Positions 1 to 12,096 of a stretch of 64,000 nucleotides of DNA are shown in pieces. Positions within the stretch are counted from its first letter, which is position 1. Each line of letters begins with the position of its first letter. This DNA comes from Lichtheimia corymbifera B2541 (taxonomy: Eukaryota; Mucoromycota; Mucoromycetes; Mucorales; Lichtheimiaceae). A model generated the notes under the pieces. That model worked only from the letters and a program-made list of their open reading frames with translations, did not search any database and had not been told where the DNA came from. Where the stretch lies: contig JNEU01000733.1 in the NCBI GenBank assembly GCA_000697475.1, forward strand, positions 1-64,000. The letters run 5' to 3'. The translations under genes were made by a program, and so were the position numbers.

Positions 1-365
1 TCGCCCTTTGGCTCTTGATCCACGAGTAGGCGACACCGCAAATGCTTTGTGACTTAATCGTAGCCGGGTACAAGGGATCCTTAGGAACAGTACGTCCTCG
101 CCATGGCCCCGCCCTAAAAGTGATAGACGTTGACGTGAGGACTCTCCCTCCGGGATACCTACATGCCGATCCTTCCGTATGTGCTAGCAACTGGCATATA
201 TAACGGGCTGGGCGCACGCCTGAATCCGGGTTGGAGCCTTCCATCCACCAATCTCTCTCGCAATTCTTGCCAAGAAACTCATGCCAAAGGATGGACATCT
301 ACGTAATAGGCATGTGAGTCATGAAGCCATTAGATCGTTATGTTGCATGTCACTTACTATCTGCC
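1..365. other. Window edge, no gene recognised
   Basis: This stretch lies downstream of the first gene. It is somewhat GC-rich and has short open stretches on both strands, but I recognise no protein, RNA gene or repeat. Confidence 0.5.
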
Positions 366-2644
366 TCAATCAAAGGCTGCTGCATCATAGGGATCAAAAT
401 CGTCGCCCATGATTTCTGCAAAAACGTCATCTCCGCCCATAACTAAAGGGTCAAAGGTTAGTATCATAGTCAATCACATCACCAGATAAGTAGTTTACTT
501 ACAAGAATCTGATTGTTGTGCATATTCAGTCAAAATTGTTGATGGTGGTGCGAGCTCTACCTCCGTAAAGAGCAATGATGATGATGATGATGATGCTGTT
601 GGTGGTAATATAGGTGATAATGCAAGCTCTGCCTCCGTGAATAGCAATGCGGATGATGATGATGCGAGTGGGTATATCGGTGATAATGATGATGGTATAG
701 GTGATGATGAGGGTATAGGCGATGATGATGATGCTGCTGTTGTTGGTGCCTCTGACCGTTTTAAGCGTCTTCTTGGGATCGCAATTGGTCTTGCTCTATC
801 CTCTTGTACCATGGTTGAGGATGTGGATGCGGATGATGTTGGAGGTTGTGATGGCGGTGATAATGGCGGAGGTGATGGTGGCAGTCTTGGGGGTGATGGT
901 GGCGGTCTTGGAGGTGATGGTGGCCTTGGCGGTGATGGTGGTGGCCTTCGATGTGATGGTGGTGGCCTTGGATATGCTGGCAGTGGATTGCCACTTATCC
1001 TCTGCAATCGAAGGCGACTTCTAGGCCTGATGATGGGCCTTCGGATCTGCAACCGTGGTCGGTTGTTGCTGGTACCTGTGCTTGTTGCAACAGGTATTGC
1101 TGATGCTGATGATGCTGATGGTGCTGATGTTGCTACTGCTGCTACTGCTGCTACTACTACTTCCGGTGTGGCCTCCGGATGAATGATTGGCGGTGGTGGC
1201 ATCGCCTGTGTATACATGATCGGTGGTGGTGGTGGTGGTGGCGGCAATGATGGTGGTGGATGTGGCAATGGCAATGGCAATGGCAATGGTGGTGGTGGAT
1301 ATGCCATGTTTGTACCTTGCACGTCTTGGAGGACTTGTGCTTGCTCTGTGGGTTCTTCCACATCTATAAAAGCAAAAAAGATTGGATTAATATGAAATCA
1401 CTTCATTTGATATCAATCCCAATATGTAATGCACTTACCATTCTCTACGATCTCTCGTTGCTGCTCTGGTGTACCAGGAACTGCATCTGGGATGTCGGTA
1501 TCTGGCTCGTAGATGTCGAGCAAGCTAAGAGCTTGGCCTATAAAGAAAAACCGGTTAGCATCAATGTTTTACTCATAAGATCCTTTCATAAAGAATACTT
1601 ACAAAGCTCGTCTAGGGATGATGATGATGATGATGATGATGTGGATGCAGATGCAGACGATGACGATGCAGATGATGAAGATGTGGATGCAGATGCAGAT
1701 GATGAAGATGAAGATGGTGGTGGTGCCAATGGCAATGCAGATGCGGATGATGAGGATGCGGATGCGGATGCTTTTGGTACAGATGATGATGCAGATGATG
1801 ATGATGCCAATGATGATGAAGTGGATGATGATGAAGTGGATGATGCAGATGCCAATGCAGATGATGAAGATGCAGACGATAAAGATGAAGATGCCAATGT
1901 AGATGCTGAAGATGCCGATGCTGGTGATGCTGATGATGCTGATGATGATGCTGATGCTGATGCTGTAGTAGTAGTAGCAGACTTTGGTGCCGGCAAAGCG
2001 CGCACACTCTGCATGGCTTTATGCATAGCCATTCCTCGAAGCAACTTTGGTGCTGGTGACCGTGTGCTGGTAACTTGCTTGGATGGCTTGAAAAGATCCA
2101 CAGCTGATGAAGAGTAGTTAACTACTGCATCACCCTCCAAGGCCGACATGTTGCCATGACGAGGCACTTGTGCTACTGGTCGTGTTGAGAACATCATACC
2201 AGGATACTCGCAGGCTTGCGCCATGCATGGAACCACTGGAGCTACCCAGGGTTGTCGATTAGTCAAGACAACAGGGCTAGTAGGCACCTGTGTCGAATCA
2301 CTCACCTTTTCCCTGGCCGCCCGCAACGGCACGCCGGCCGTGCAGTCAGCATTGTTAGCAATCGGGCCTGAGGTCAACCGATTGTTGGGGCGCGAAAGCC
2401 CCCACCGAACCAACGGAAAAACGACACCGAGAGAGAAGGCAATTGGCACCACCCACATGAAATGTACTTGTTCGAAAACGTTCCATTTCAATGCGGTGAG
2501 CACGAGCACGAGAGGAAAGAAGCGAGCCGGTTCTTGAGGAACTTGAGATGGCATGGCAACAGTAAGATAAAGAAGAACTGTCGCCATGGCGCCCAAAGTC
2601 AACTTAAATACCACCCCGCCGACTGAGTGCCATTTCACGCCCAC
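366..2644 (-). CDS. Membrane protein with Ser/Ala-rich and poly-Pro low-complexity tracts
   Basis: Four exons: 2644-1603, 1537-1439, 1363-503 and 442-366, all with GTAAGT-like donors. They join in frame to about 692 residues. The N-terminus (about 10-85) has two or three hydrophobic segments followed by a basic stretch, so it is probably membrane-anchored. Residues about 215-345 are almost only Ser and Ala, encoded by an ATC/GCA-type triplet microsatellite. Exon 3 begins with poly-proline runs and continues with Pro/Arg- and Ser-rich sequence. The last exon ends acidic, with Asp-Pro-Tyr-Asp. No catalytic domain is visible. The splice joins keep one frame through three introns, which supports a real gene, but the tracts may vary in length between strains. 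Function unknown; a cell-wall-facing or signalling scaffold is only a guess. Confidence 0.6.
1618..1975. repeat. GAT/GCA-type trinucleotide microsatellite inside exon 1
   Basis: On the plus strand this is an impure run of GAT, GAA, GCA and GCT triplets. Read on the minus strand it encodes the Ser/Ala tract of the membrane protein. A sister GGT/GAT-rich tract at about 570-1300 encodes the Pro/Ser part of exon 3. Confidence 0.85.
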
Positions 2645-3707
2645 TCGATCTTACTTTGCAAATGGCACATTACCAAGTCAATTTACGTGTAGAATTGTCT
2701 GTAGATCACGATAAAGTAGTTTATTTAAATAAACAGCGTGTTTTGGAAGCAAACGGACGCGTCAAAGTTTCATAGTAAACATAGTGCAGGTTGCCCTTCT
2801 TTCTTTATTTCGCTTTATACATGGCGTGTTATGAAGACTTTTTACGTGTAGAATGATGCGTACGTATCGAAAATGTAGTTATTATAATAAAGGAGGGCTG
2901 TTGGGATGCAATTGAGCGGGTCAAAGCTGTATAGCTACCACACTATATAAAGGAAAAATCTCCAGATTCGAGGTATAAGCCTTGACACGTTCCCAGTAGG
3001 TTCTTTCATAGGGGGTGATCATTTTTGTTCTCATAAAGACGGTATGGTTATCTATTAGAACTTTCAGTAATGATCCATCTTCATGTACAAGAAGTGTGCC
3101 CATTGTGACCAGAATAGGAAATGCAGCATGGCCCGTGCACACCCCGCACTGTAATGAACGCTTAGGTTGTTGCACGAACGAGAGACGAAGATAATTGCAT
3201 CCGGTAATGTTCCTTCATTGTACATAAATATCCAGTGATAAATAAGCTACCCATGATTACAATATAGGGCTTACAGCCTTGCTTCTGATTCCTAACAAGC
3301 ACATGTTGGGTATCATCTCTCTCCCAAGTTTTTTAACCTTGCAATACAAGCGTCCGAGAATCACCACTGCCTTTCGTCTATTATGAGCATGTGAGCTAGA
3401 AAGCTTTAGCCAATGTGGCAAAAGGACAAAATAATCCCGATACGGCCATGTAAGTGATCCAGCTTCGGCTTTCCAACCAATTTCTATCTCCCCATTGAAT
3501 GCAGAAACCAATCAAATGATCCATATCATGCACGTACAAGTTGATAACACGATACTCGAGGCATTATGTTGAACCCCATTCGTTTTTGTAGTAGAACTTA
3601 AAAGTACAGGATGATCCCATTGTTAAGCTGTGTAGGTTTATTCAGCCTAGTGTGTTGTGAATATAAAAGTAAACAATTGCAAGAGAATGAGCAAGGGCTT
3701 CTAAAAT
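2645..3707. other. Intergenic, no gene seen
   Basis: About 1.06 kb of AT-rich sequence between two minus-strand genes. Only short ORFs of fewer than 90 codons occur, without recognisable products. It should contain the promoter of the upstream gene and the 3' UTR of the next. Confidence 0.5.
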
Positions 3708-6700
3708 CTACTGCTTAGGTCGACCAAATTTGATAAGCCTAAATTCAACCCCTGCATTGCCTTGTCTCAACCTTGTTTGTTTCCTTGTCACCGTGACATC
3801 TTGACGAATAGCTGCTATGTTCAATCGTAGGATCTCACTAGCGTTCTTGGTGTTCCCCAGGTTATGAATCAAATTCAACCAGAAATCAGCAAAAGGATGT
3901 GATCGATGGTGCGTGACAATATACTCCTCAAAAGGTGTGGTATCGGGCAAACGTGCTCGTAACGTGTAGCTACAAGAATGATCATTAATAAGGGCCATTT
4001 TCAAGGTGACGATCATATATACCTACATCTTGTAAGGATTCAATGTTGTCACTATTCCTCCCTGTTCAGGATAATCATTGAGAAGCCATTGGTGCAAAAG
4101 GTACACTGCATCTTGAGGATTACACGGCGAGGTAAACTTGGAGGGGTGGTCACCACACATCAAAGCTGATCTCCCTTGAAGTTCTTGATCCAAAATCATT
4201 GGCTGTATTGGTGTTGTATTTTCAATGCGTGCTCGTTCACTTGTCCAGAGACGATCCAAGTCAACAGCATACCGATGAAGACCAAAACCTGCTTGTTGGC
4301 GAATCAAAGCTGTTGCCTCGTTCCTGGAGAATCCTTGCCTTGTAATGAAATCACCTCTTATCGCATCTGATCCCACGTCCTTGTTCACTTGTAATCCAAG
4401 ACCGGTCGCCAAGAAACGAAGCGTAAACATCTCCTCTTCACCTCGCAACTCCAATGGGATCCAGTCAAAGCACCGCATCTCAATAATGACATTTCGTCCC
4501 TCCTTGCCTTGCATATTGTCATCCATCCATCGTAACACCAGTGAGCCATTTCTTGTAATCTTGACTTGAGACCCTTCAAGAAGTGGATAGAAAGGGAGCC
4601 GATCTCGCATCCAACGTGATTCAGATAATTGCCGCATATGTTCGATCAAAGCATTGCCTTCCAAACCATCCAACATGTAACGACTACGTCTTGAAAGAGC
4701 TGCACGTACTTGATCCTCGTCTTCCATCCAATCGTTATCTTCACATCCTTCTGGCCCAAAGTCTTTGATAAGCTTCTTAAGTGGATGATCATCACCAGTA
4801 GCTGCACAAATGTGACTCCTGCAGGCCAAGGCACTCAAAGAATAAAAGCGGTCTTGAGGAACACCATTTGCCCATTTGAACCAAGCATCACGATCACTTG
4901 ATGGGATATGCACAAATAAATCGGGATATTGCTTCTTCCACAAAAGTGCCACCTGATGTTGTCGTTCCTTGCTCCTAGGGCGACCCACAGCTCTACCAAT
5001 GGTCTCCATGCGTTGAGTAGCACCAAGGGATTTTGCTTCTGATTCTGCCAAAGCCAATGCTGCTGCCACATGTGGATCCATTGGTTCGTTGTGTATGTTG
5101 AGACGACGTCGAGCCCAATGAGATGATAATTCCTTCTTGGCATTCTCCAACTCTTGATAAAGCTCTCGAGCTTCTTCTGGTAGATATGGTGCATCATGAG
5201 CACAACGCTGGTATAACAAGTCGCAGAGACTATCGTGATCCAATTCAGAGCCTAGCTCCAATACCAGTCTTTGAGCTGTATGCATCCAAAAGAACGTGAT
5301 TGCCCAGGTGTAGTAAGATACAGTACAAAGTGAACGCGGTCGACGGTCAAATTTCTCAACGTCAGGGTGGAGATGAGGAATGATGATAGTCTTGTATCCC
5401 TTTGGAGGGTGGATAGATGCTGGATCACTGAAATATGTATCACCGGCATAATGCTGTAAGGTGGCAACGCCCACGTGGTCCAGGTAATGTTGCCTTGGCA
5501 ACCCGTATCGATGGCAAAAGTTGGATCGTGCACATGAAGAAGAATATGAAGACATGGTGATGCAAATAAGCGGTCGTGTGATATGGAGATATTCAATCAG
5601 CTGTGCGAGGTTTTGATCAAAAGAACCAACATCAGCTCCAAACGGCATCAGGTTCACCAATGGCAAAAAGTATTCGGAACGTAATACAGTTGGATTACTA
5701 CGAGGACCTTCTTCGACATCAATCAAGCTATTCAGAATCATACGAGTTGCCTTGGAGGATCGTGTCTTGCTTTGGAAGAATGGCTGTAGATTTGATGATG
5801 CTACATTGGATAAACCGCTTCCAATGATTACTGCAATAGTTGAATCACCAAATGTCGTATGCCTTGCTTGCTGAATAAGCATGTTCATAACGTCGTCAGT
5901 CGCGTCATGGATATCCCGTAAGCATGCGAGCCATTTGTTGATATCACATTCAGGGAACCTTGCCAGTGTTGCCATGGATTGGTAGAAGCAAGTCTTTACG
6001 TTCTCAAATGCTTGGCGTTGATAGTCATTGGGTCGCCAATAAAAGTGGTGATGGCCAGCAGTTTGGGCATTGAGCAAGAGGCGAATGTCGAACGCAGCAA
6101 TGAGTTGTTTCTCCACCTGATCGCCTTGCCTCCTTGTCGATCCCAATGGTAAACGCGCTCCAACAAATTCGTACAGCTTGATTCGGTCATGGAGCTGGTC
6201 TGCCGAAAAATGTGTTTCAAGAAAGTGGACAAACCAGGAGACAGGTCGCGTGGAAACCTCACCAAAGATGTTTTTGAATCGGCGCTCAGGAGTGTTGCAT
6301 GAAAGACGACAACGACCAATATATCGCACGTGACAATTTGCACCATCAACCGCTTGAAGAGCAAACATGGTTTCCCATTCTTCAAATACTGAATCTGAAT
6401 CGCCATTCTTGTCATTTGCGAGTATGATTTGAAGCAAGAAATCTTGGACTATTTTGACGGGCACCGTGACACTAACCAAATAGAATGCAAATTCTGTTGC
6501 TGGTGGTGGCACTCCTGAATCAATGTCATATGGCTCAAGGTTGAATATCTCTTCCAGTTGATCATCAGTGATGGCAGTATGATTTCTGAAAACCTGAAGA
6601 GCAAGCTCCAATTCTCCATCAGGCAAGGAAGGACGAAGCAGTCGATATTTGATCCAATCTCTCAGCTCTCCTTGAGGAGGTGTCACAGCTTCATAAGATT

Positions 6701-6767
6701 CCATCCGTTTGAGGATATCCGCACTAGCAATACGGACAACATCCATTGCTCTTCTATTAGACGTCAT
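3708..6767 (-). CDS. Orphan 1000-residue protein with a GIY-YIG-like segment
   Basis: Two exons, 6767-4027 and 3969-3708. The donor GTAGGT and acceptor TTGTAG restore the frame and give about 1000 residues. Residues about 147-235 contain a tyrosine-rich strand, the motif VRYIGRC, a TPERRF element and a downstream Glu in VEKQL. This order resembles the GIY-YIG nuclease core (Tyr, Gly-Tyr-Ile-Gly, Arg, Glu), though the first GIY is degenerate. The remaining 750 residues have ordinary globular composition and match no family I know. An acidic patch (about 710) and a charged helix-rich segment (about 575-650) are visible. The gene stands alone, with no transposase, reverse transcriptase or terminal repeats around it. 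It could be a lineage-specific nuclease-like family or a domesticated element. The nuclease assignment is tentative; the ORF itself is secure. Confidence 0.6.
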
Positions 6768-8265
6768 TGCTGAAAGGGAATCAGTACCTATGCTTTGTGC
6801 TATTATCGATCATGTAGCCGCAAACCTTTTATGGCTCGCAAGTTTGAATCGAATAGCAGTCGGCGAAGATGTATTGATTGAAAGAGAGGCAAGGTAAATA
6901 ATGAATCCAACCTTTGATAGCTTTAATGATGACTACTCGGACAATGATGCACCCTTTATGATGCTGCAAAAGAATAAAGCTGCTGATTGTTGTTTGCTTT
7001 TCTCTATGACTACCACGTTCCTTTGAATTGCAATGCCATCGTCATCACCAAGCAAAGAAATTGCTTGTACCAACACAGGCTTTCAAAAGTCCTAATTGAA
7101 AATGCTTGCATGACTGCTGGCCATTGAATTGAGTATCCTTGTCTACATGTAGAAACTCTCGTTCTTGCAAGATCAGAAATAACAATCTCCTAAATTGGTG
7201 GTGTAGGCCATTGTCTGTTCGTGGACCCATTATTGTGTTGAATGAATTCTGCCAAATCAATACCCCTGGATGACCATCGATAATCACAACCAGCTAAAAG
7301 GCACATGTACTAAATTCTCGGTCGATTCATGTGTGATTTCTTTATTCATTTAACACCACAGAGCAACCGATGCTGAATGCCAAATTCACCTCACACAGCA
7401 TAATGCTTTAGGTGCAACGCTCTTTTTCTCACTTTTCACACAACTCGAATAAGCGTTGCTTTGAACCAACTCCTTCACCAAGATTACGGAAAGCAATCCA
7501 GCTCATTCTCAAAGACACAATCGGAGACACTTGATGTTGCAATGGAGCCGCAGCATTTGAAGCCAAGCTGTCACCATGGCAGTGGACAGTAACAAGTTTT
7601 ATTACGCTTCGTCATGTTGAAGACAACGTTCTAGGAAACTGATGACAACCAACAGCCAGCAGCAGCAATATGGTCCAGGAGATATGGATGGCGCGAAACC
7701 AATGGATCAGTTCACCAAACACTCTTTTCATTACCATGACAACATGAATGAGGCTCTTGTGATTTACCAGCCAGTATTGCAAAATGTCACAAAATGGACG
7801 TATTGTAGAAATCCACCCGCGTATAATATCAAAATAAGATGGGATTATAGTAGTAATTATCAGAATAAAAACGTCATTGGAGAAAACATTCACGTTTCCT
7901 GTTCCTTTGCATATCTCACTCGATGCTCTTCATATTAAACAACTTGCCATTAACAACTCTATTTGGCTATGTATAATCGATTGCAATGGCAACGGTGCTC
8001 ATTATTGGACAGCTTTTGTCTAGCTCAAGCATATCGGAGAATACCCACCCAAGTTGACCCCGACCAATAAACGTTCACCCCAATCTTTAACTTCAAATTG
8101 CAGCATACTCACCTCCCATACCTTCATGTCGCTTTCACCATTCACAAGAGCATTCGCTCCGCTGCATGATGGTAGTAATTTCATCGCGCTAGGACGCCAT
8201 TTTTACTTTCTCAATAAGGAAAATTTTTTGAGTATCATTGTGTTTCACTTCGATAATTCAAGTCT
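6768..8265. other. Intergenic, no gene seen
   Basis: About 1.5 kb upstream of the orphan gene. ORFs of 80-100 codons occur on both strands at 7.0-7.9 kb, but none shows a convincing start, splice structure or family motif. Confidence 0.45.
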
Positions 8266-8347
8266 GTCACTTTGGCGGAGTGGTTAACGCGGTGCCCTGC
8301 TAAGGCATTGTCCTTTGGACGCGCAGGTTCGAATCCTGCAGGTGACG
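8266..8347 (+). tRNA. tRNA-Ser (anticodon GCU)
   Basis: An 82-nt class II tRNA. The acceptor arm pairs GTCACTT with AGGTGAC and the discriminator base is G. A serine-type D arm (GGCGGAGTGGTTAACGC) is followed by an anticodon stem GTGCC/GGCAT with loop CTGCTAA, so the anticodon is GCT and reads AGC/AGU codons. The variable arm GTCC-TTT-GGAC is typical of tRNA-Ser. The T arm GCAGG-TTCGAAT-CCTGC carries the B box. There is no intron. An AT-rich stretch follows 3'. Confidence 0.95.
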
Positions 8348-9200
8348 ATCACCTTTTGTTTTGAATTTGCATGGAGTCACGTGACGTTTGGGTGTCGATG
8401 CTCTTATTTTGGCCAAAACGTGAGTGAAAGTAGAAGAGGGTTATCCTTTATTCATAGCATGCTTTCGAGTTAGATAGATATGTATACAAAATGATGGGTA
8501 CGACATTATTTTGGGTGTTGAGAAAGCTAAGTAAATAGTAATCGATCCGACAATGTTTATTTATATGCGATAATAAAGTCAAAACAATGTGCCCTGGATC
8601 TGGGTCCCACACGGGAGTGGATAGCATCGGTTATGAGGAAGAAGTGAGATAAGGAGAAAAGCGAAGGAAAATGGGTGATTTATATATCGCCCTGATTCAA
8701 ATGTGGTCATTCTGATATGAGACAATGGACTCATAAAGAGCCATAACACAAAGAACACGTTGGAATTGACTGTGAGAAATAAGGTGTCTCTTTATGACTG
8801 ATTATTGAAAAGTCGATGTATCAATGCCGCTAACATAATATCTTATTCTAATGGCACTAGGGATTGTCAAACATCCTTGTGATCGATACAAAGAGTTAAC
8901 ACGATTTATTATCACATGGTTTATTTACAGCATCCAATGAGTGTGTATATTCCTTCTATAGACCCATCTACCGATCACCGTATCTTTTGAAACTATGCGT
9001 CATACCAGAAGCTGATGTTGCCAGTCTCCGTAGTTCACCCCACTAATAATACAGAGAAGAGGGCAAAAGGGCCATCCTTCCAACGAGTCGCTTCGTTGGG
9101 TAACCCTTGAAATCCTTCAATATGCTTACGGATTGACTGGCCATATCCTTAACGCAAATCGTACGACCCTTGAAAATTTCAATCGATCACCATATTTAAC
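8348..9200. other. Intergenic, no gene seen
   Basis: About 850 bases of AT-rich DNA after the tRNA. I see no ORF of interest, no second tRNA B box and no clear repeat. Confidence 0.5.
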
Positions 9201-9201
9201 T

Positions 9202-9990
9202 TCAATGACAGCTGGGGAACCTAATCACGGACATCCTTTTGTCGAAAAGTAAGCTGACTGTTGTCGAGGCACTGTCAGAAGAGACGCTCACAGTGTTGGT
9301 CGCGAACAAGGCTGAAGGTATAAAGCTGGGCAGCAGGAGCAGTAAAGAGAGCATTGATACCACGGCCTTCAAAGCGAACTGGTCCACCACAAAGTTCCAA
9401 TGCTGGATATGTCTTGACAACACCTCCTTCCCAGTAGATGGATGATAGGTTTCAATGTCCTCCAGGCACTCGGTAAAGTGGGACTTGCGGGCTTGTCGGA
9501 TGTCAGATGGTAAATTGTGTCTCGAAGAAAATCAGCACCTTCATACACCTGGTGTGTGGTGTCATCATGCTGTTGGCATATGGCTTGTGCACGTAGAACC
9601 TGTGTGTAATTAGGCAACGTTACTAAAGATAACAAACACGCGACAGCCACATACTAACCACGAGATTGCATATGGTAACAGTATACTGATTCAAAACCAA
9701 AACCTGATGATATCGTTTTTGGCAAGCGAAGATGTGATTCAAGTATAACAGGTGGAGGTGGACGACTGACGGGAAAGATCCTTACAGCTGCTGAAGGGGC
9801 GTCTTGCGATACACATTTCGTCTGCCGGTCGTTCCCAGCATCTTCCAGCTTGAGGCGATCTGATGCCATGTTTTCCAAAGTAGAGATGCCTCAATCGATC
9901 GTATGTTGTCGACAAAAGGACGTCGCTAATTGACATTGGGAGGCGGTGGACCGTTTGAAATGAAGCTCTTGGATCGTGCTTAGTGGTCAA
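9202..9990 (-). pseudogene. Frame-broken gene remnant, family unknown
   Basis: Protein-like sequence appears on the minus strand, but the best-looking reading frame changes several times within 800 bases. Examples are VYEGADFLRDTIYHL in one frame, RKSHFTECLEDIETYHPS in a second about 10 codons later, and TYPALELCGGPVRFEGRG in a third. The jumps are too close for introns of the size used elsewhere here (45 nt or more). An upstream block (about 9750-9990) also shows competing frames. The simplest reading is a decayed gene with small indels. A mis-assembled or intron-rich gene is possible. I do not recognise the ancestral protein. Confidence 0.35.
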
Positions 9991-10620
9991 TGCTGGTTGT
10001 GATGCTTGAGTAGGCTCGTGGTAATTTCACTCTGGCATTGAGCAAGTAGAGTTGTCCGGGTGTAGGCGGGCGTCAAAGAAAAGGACAAGAAGGAGATGTA
10101 GGATGAGGTGCTTGGAACTTTTTTGTATGCTGGTAAATAAAGCCCGCTTGGACAGTTGCCTATCAACTTGTTGTCATGCACATGGATCATGCATCGTTAT
10201 CTAGAAACCATCCTCTTTCTTCAGAATGACAAATAATGGGCATTTACATATGAGGCTGCTTAAATTACTCCAGATAAAGATGTTGTTCTTGCTAATAAAT
10301 ACAAGCGACTTGTGTATGCTATACCAACAGAACGCGTGACATTTTATTTTGATGCAGCATGATAGGATAAATAAGCTTTTTGTTAAAAGTAATGGATCTA
10401 CACGCACGGATATAGAAGGTGCAGTAGTACATGGCGGCGCTGTTTGCTGCACGTTCCTCCGCTTCGGCATGATAGTTTCGTACCACAGTGAGGAGGTGTC
10501 AGTTTGCATGATTGCCATGACAACACAATTCTACTTTCCCTTCTACTTGCCCACATGTGTGAAAAAAGACGGCGTCGTTAGACAGAGATTAGCCTGTAAA
10601 ACGCGCTACGCGAAACGTGC
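9991..10620. other. Intergenic, no gene seen
   Basis: AT-rich, with ORFs on both strands up to about 118 codons. The longest plus-strand ORF (10349-10705) ends in a Lys/Arg-rich tail that overlaps A-rich promoter-like DNA, so it is probably fortuitous. Confidence 0.4.
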
Positions 10621-10723
10621 TGAGTATAAAAGGAAATTGGACGAAAAAACGCGAAAAAAAGCACGTAAAAAAATCACGCTGGGGTTGAAAAAATTGCGCG
10701 TTTGAAAGAGCGCCCGTCTCCGT

Positions 10724-10731
10724 TATAAAAG
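10724..10731 (+). promoter_or_regulatory. TATA box of the candidate non-coding transcript
   Basis: A TATAAAAG element. A second TATAAAAGG lies at 10625-10633. An A-tract region rich in ACGCG-like motifs surrounds them. No long ORF starts downstream on the plus strand before 11.4 kb, so the transcript served by this promoter is probably non-coding. Confidence 0.4.
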
Positions 10732-10749
10732 AAAGCCATTTTCCTCTGA

Positions 10750-11215
10750 GGCGCAGTATCCTCCTTTCTCTTGCCCGGTAAGTCTTATATTATTTCATTC
10801 ATCTCTTGGTACTGTGTACTCATACAGGTTTTGTTAGAACAAGTTGACTGGAGTGGCCTGCACAGGGGTTTTTTTCCTTAGCCTTTGCCGCGTAACAAAG
10901 ATAAGGTTTTTTCCCCTTCTTCGTAACCCCTCCGCCTGAAAGTATTCATGTTGCGCTGGTCGTATTCATGGATGCTCTTGGGTCGTAGCATGACTGGATG
11001 TTATCCGCTAAGCGTGTTCTGGTCATTGTTGCAGGAGTGGAGTTTCCACCTTGCTCCTTGAGAGGTTGGTGTAGTGAGTCCTTTACCTCGCAGTTGACAG
11101 GGAGTAAGGCTACGCTAGCGCAACAGACGTGAAGCGGTTCCCCTTCTGCAATGAGGAAAGATGAGGCGCCGTCTGCTGGAGTGTTGCGTTATACCAGCAG
11201 TTCTGAGCCGCCGCC
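10750..11215 (+). ncRNA. Candidate spliced, structured non-coding RNA
   Basis: Downstream of a TATA box lies about 470 bases without a convincing ORF (the longest is about 44 codons). It has a well-formed 50-nt intron at 10778-10827, with donor GTAAGT and acceptor ATACAG. The 3' end forms a strong hairpin: CTGCTGG at 11173-11179 pairs with CCAGCAG at 11194-11200, and GGCG/CGCC lies outside. The sequence is more GC-rich than its flanks. I found no box C/D, RNase P/MRP, SRP, U3 or spliceosomal RNA signature. Intron-containing Pol II non-coding RNAs in fungi include telomerase RNA and U3, but I cannot assign either. It could also be an unrecognised 5' exon. Confidence 0.3.
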
Positions 11216-12096
11216 AAAATATGAAATGATAATAGTAGTATTAGAGGTGGTGATAGTATTAGAAGGAGTCCCCCACATCAGTAATAGATCATCCACTTGC
11301 CCTTCTTCACTATAATGAAAGCAACATTGTATGCTAATAAATCAAATCCTTATTACAATATACACGTTTATTGTTATCATTGTATGTATGCATCTCGATG
11401 ATCTCTATGTCTATCTTGATTGTATCTGTGGCGCATGTAACGTGAATGGTATCATGGCAACCAGCGACCAGATTGGTAGAAATGGATCAAGGGTCATATA
11501 ACACACACTGTTGTCTTTTTACTTTTGACGCCAATGGGCAAAGGAACTCCCAACCTCGATCAGGAAAAGTGAACAATGGTGACATTGACAAACTGATTAA
11601 GTGGTACCTTCAACGTTTCTTACATAACACGCCGAGTGATCAGCGGGCAACCCATGACTGACATGAAAAAGTTGAATTGAATGTGAGCGACTTGTGGATG
11701 AGATTGCTGATGGATATCAATGACCGGCAAGGACAAGAGCATTATATATAGTGGCAGCAAGGCTCAAGGTTGGGTTGCAACGATAGCGATAGCGGGATTC
11801 TCCAATCATCTTTTTCGTCGTTGATAATAAAGAACCACTTTAGTTTACAAAAAGAGCATTACAAAGAATGGGGATCGTAAATAAAGAAACCAACAAAGAA
11901 AGTGGTAGAATAAATTGTGGGCAAAAAGGATTGTGAATATCACGACCGACGCTCACAAAGAAGCTATATAAGAACTACTGCCCTGGGAGACCCATATCCA
12001 ACACCCTTTTACAAAACCATATCCAATCATCACAATAATAAAAGTTCTCCGGTTTTCTTTATACATATGTACATAGAGTGATACAGAGGGGAATAA
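11216..12096. other. Intergenic, no firm gene
   Basis: AT-rich, with one 71-codon plus-strand ORF (11446-11661) of plausible amino-acid composition but no recognised motif. The 3' UTR of the Prm10-like gene should lie at the right end. Confidence 0.4.

Noticed and set aside
637..1182. Gly/Asp-rich plus-strand ORF over the first gene
   Set aside because: It is the antisense of the Pro/Ser microsatellite exon, and the minus strand has a coherent splice model.
1586..2117. Asp-rich plus-strand ORF of the GAT repeat
   Set aside because: Low-complexity antisense of exon 1; no independent start or motif.
10349..10705. 118-codon plus-strand ORF with a Lys/Arg-rich end
   Set aside because: The basic tail comes from A-rich promoter-like DNA, the ORF has no motif, and it runs into the TATA region of the next transcript.
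10750..11215. Assignment of the structured transcript to RNase P, MRP, U3 or SRP RNA
   Set aside because: The conserved P4 core, box C/D and SRP loop sequences were looked for and not found.
11446..11661. 71-codon ORF with plausible composition
   Set aside because: No motif, splice sites or neighbouring exon support it.
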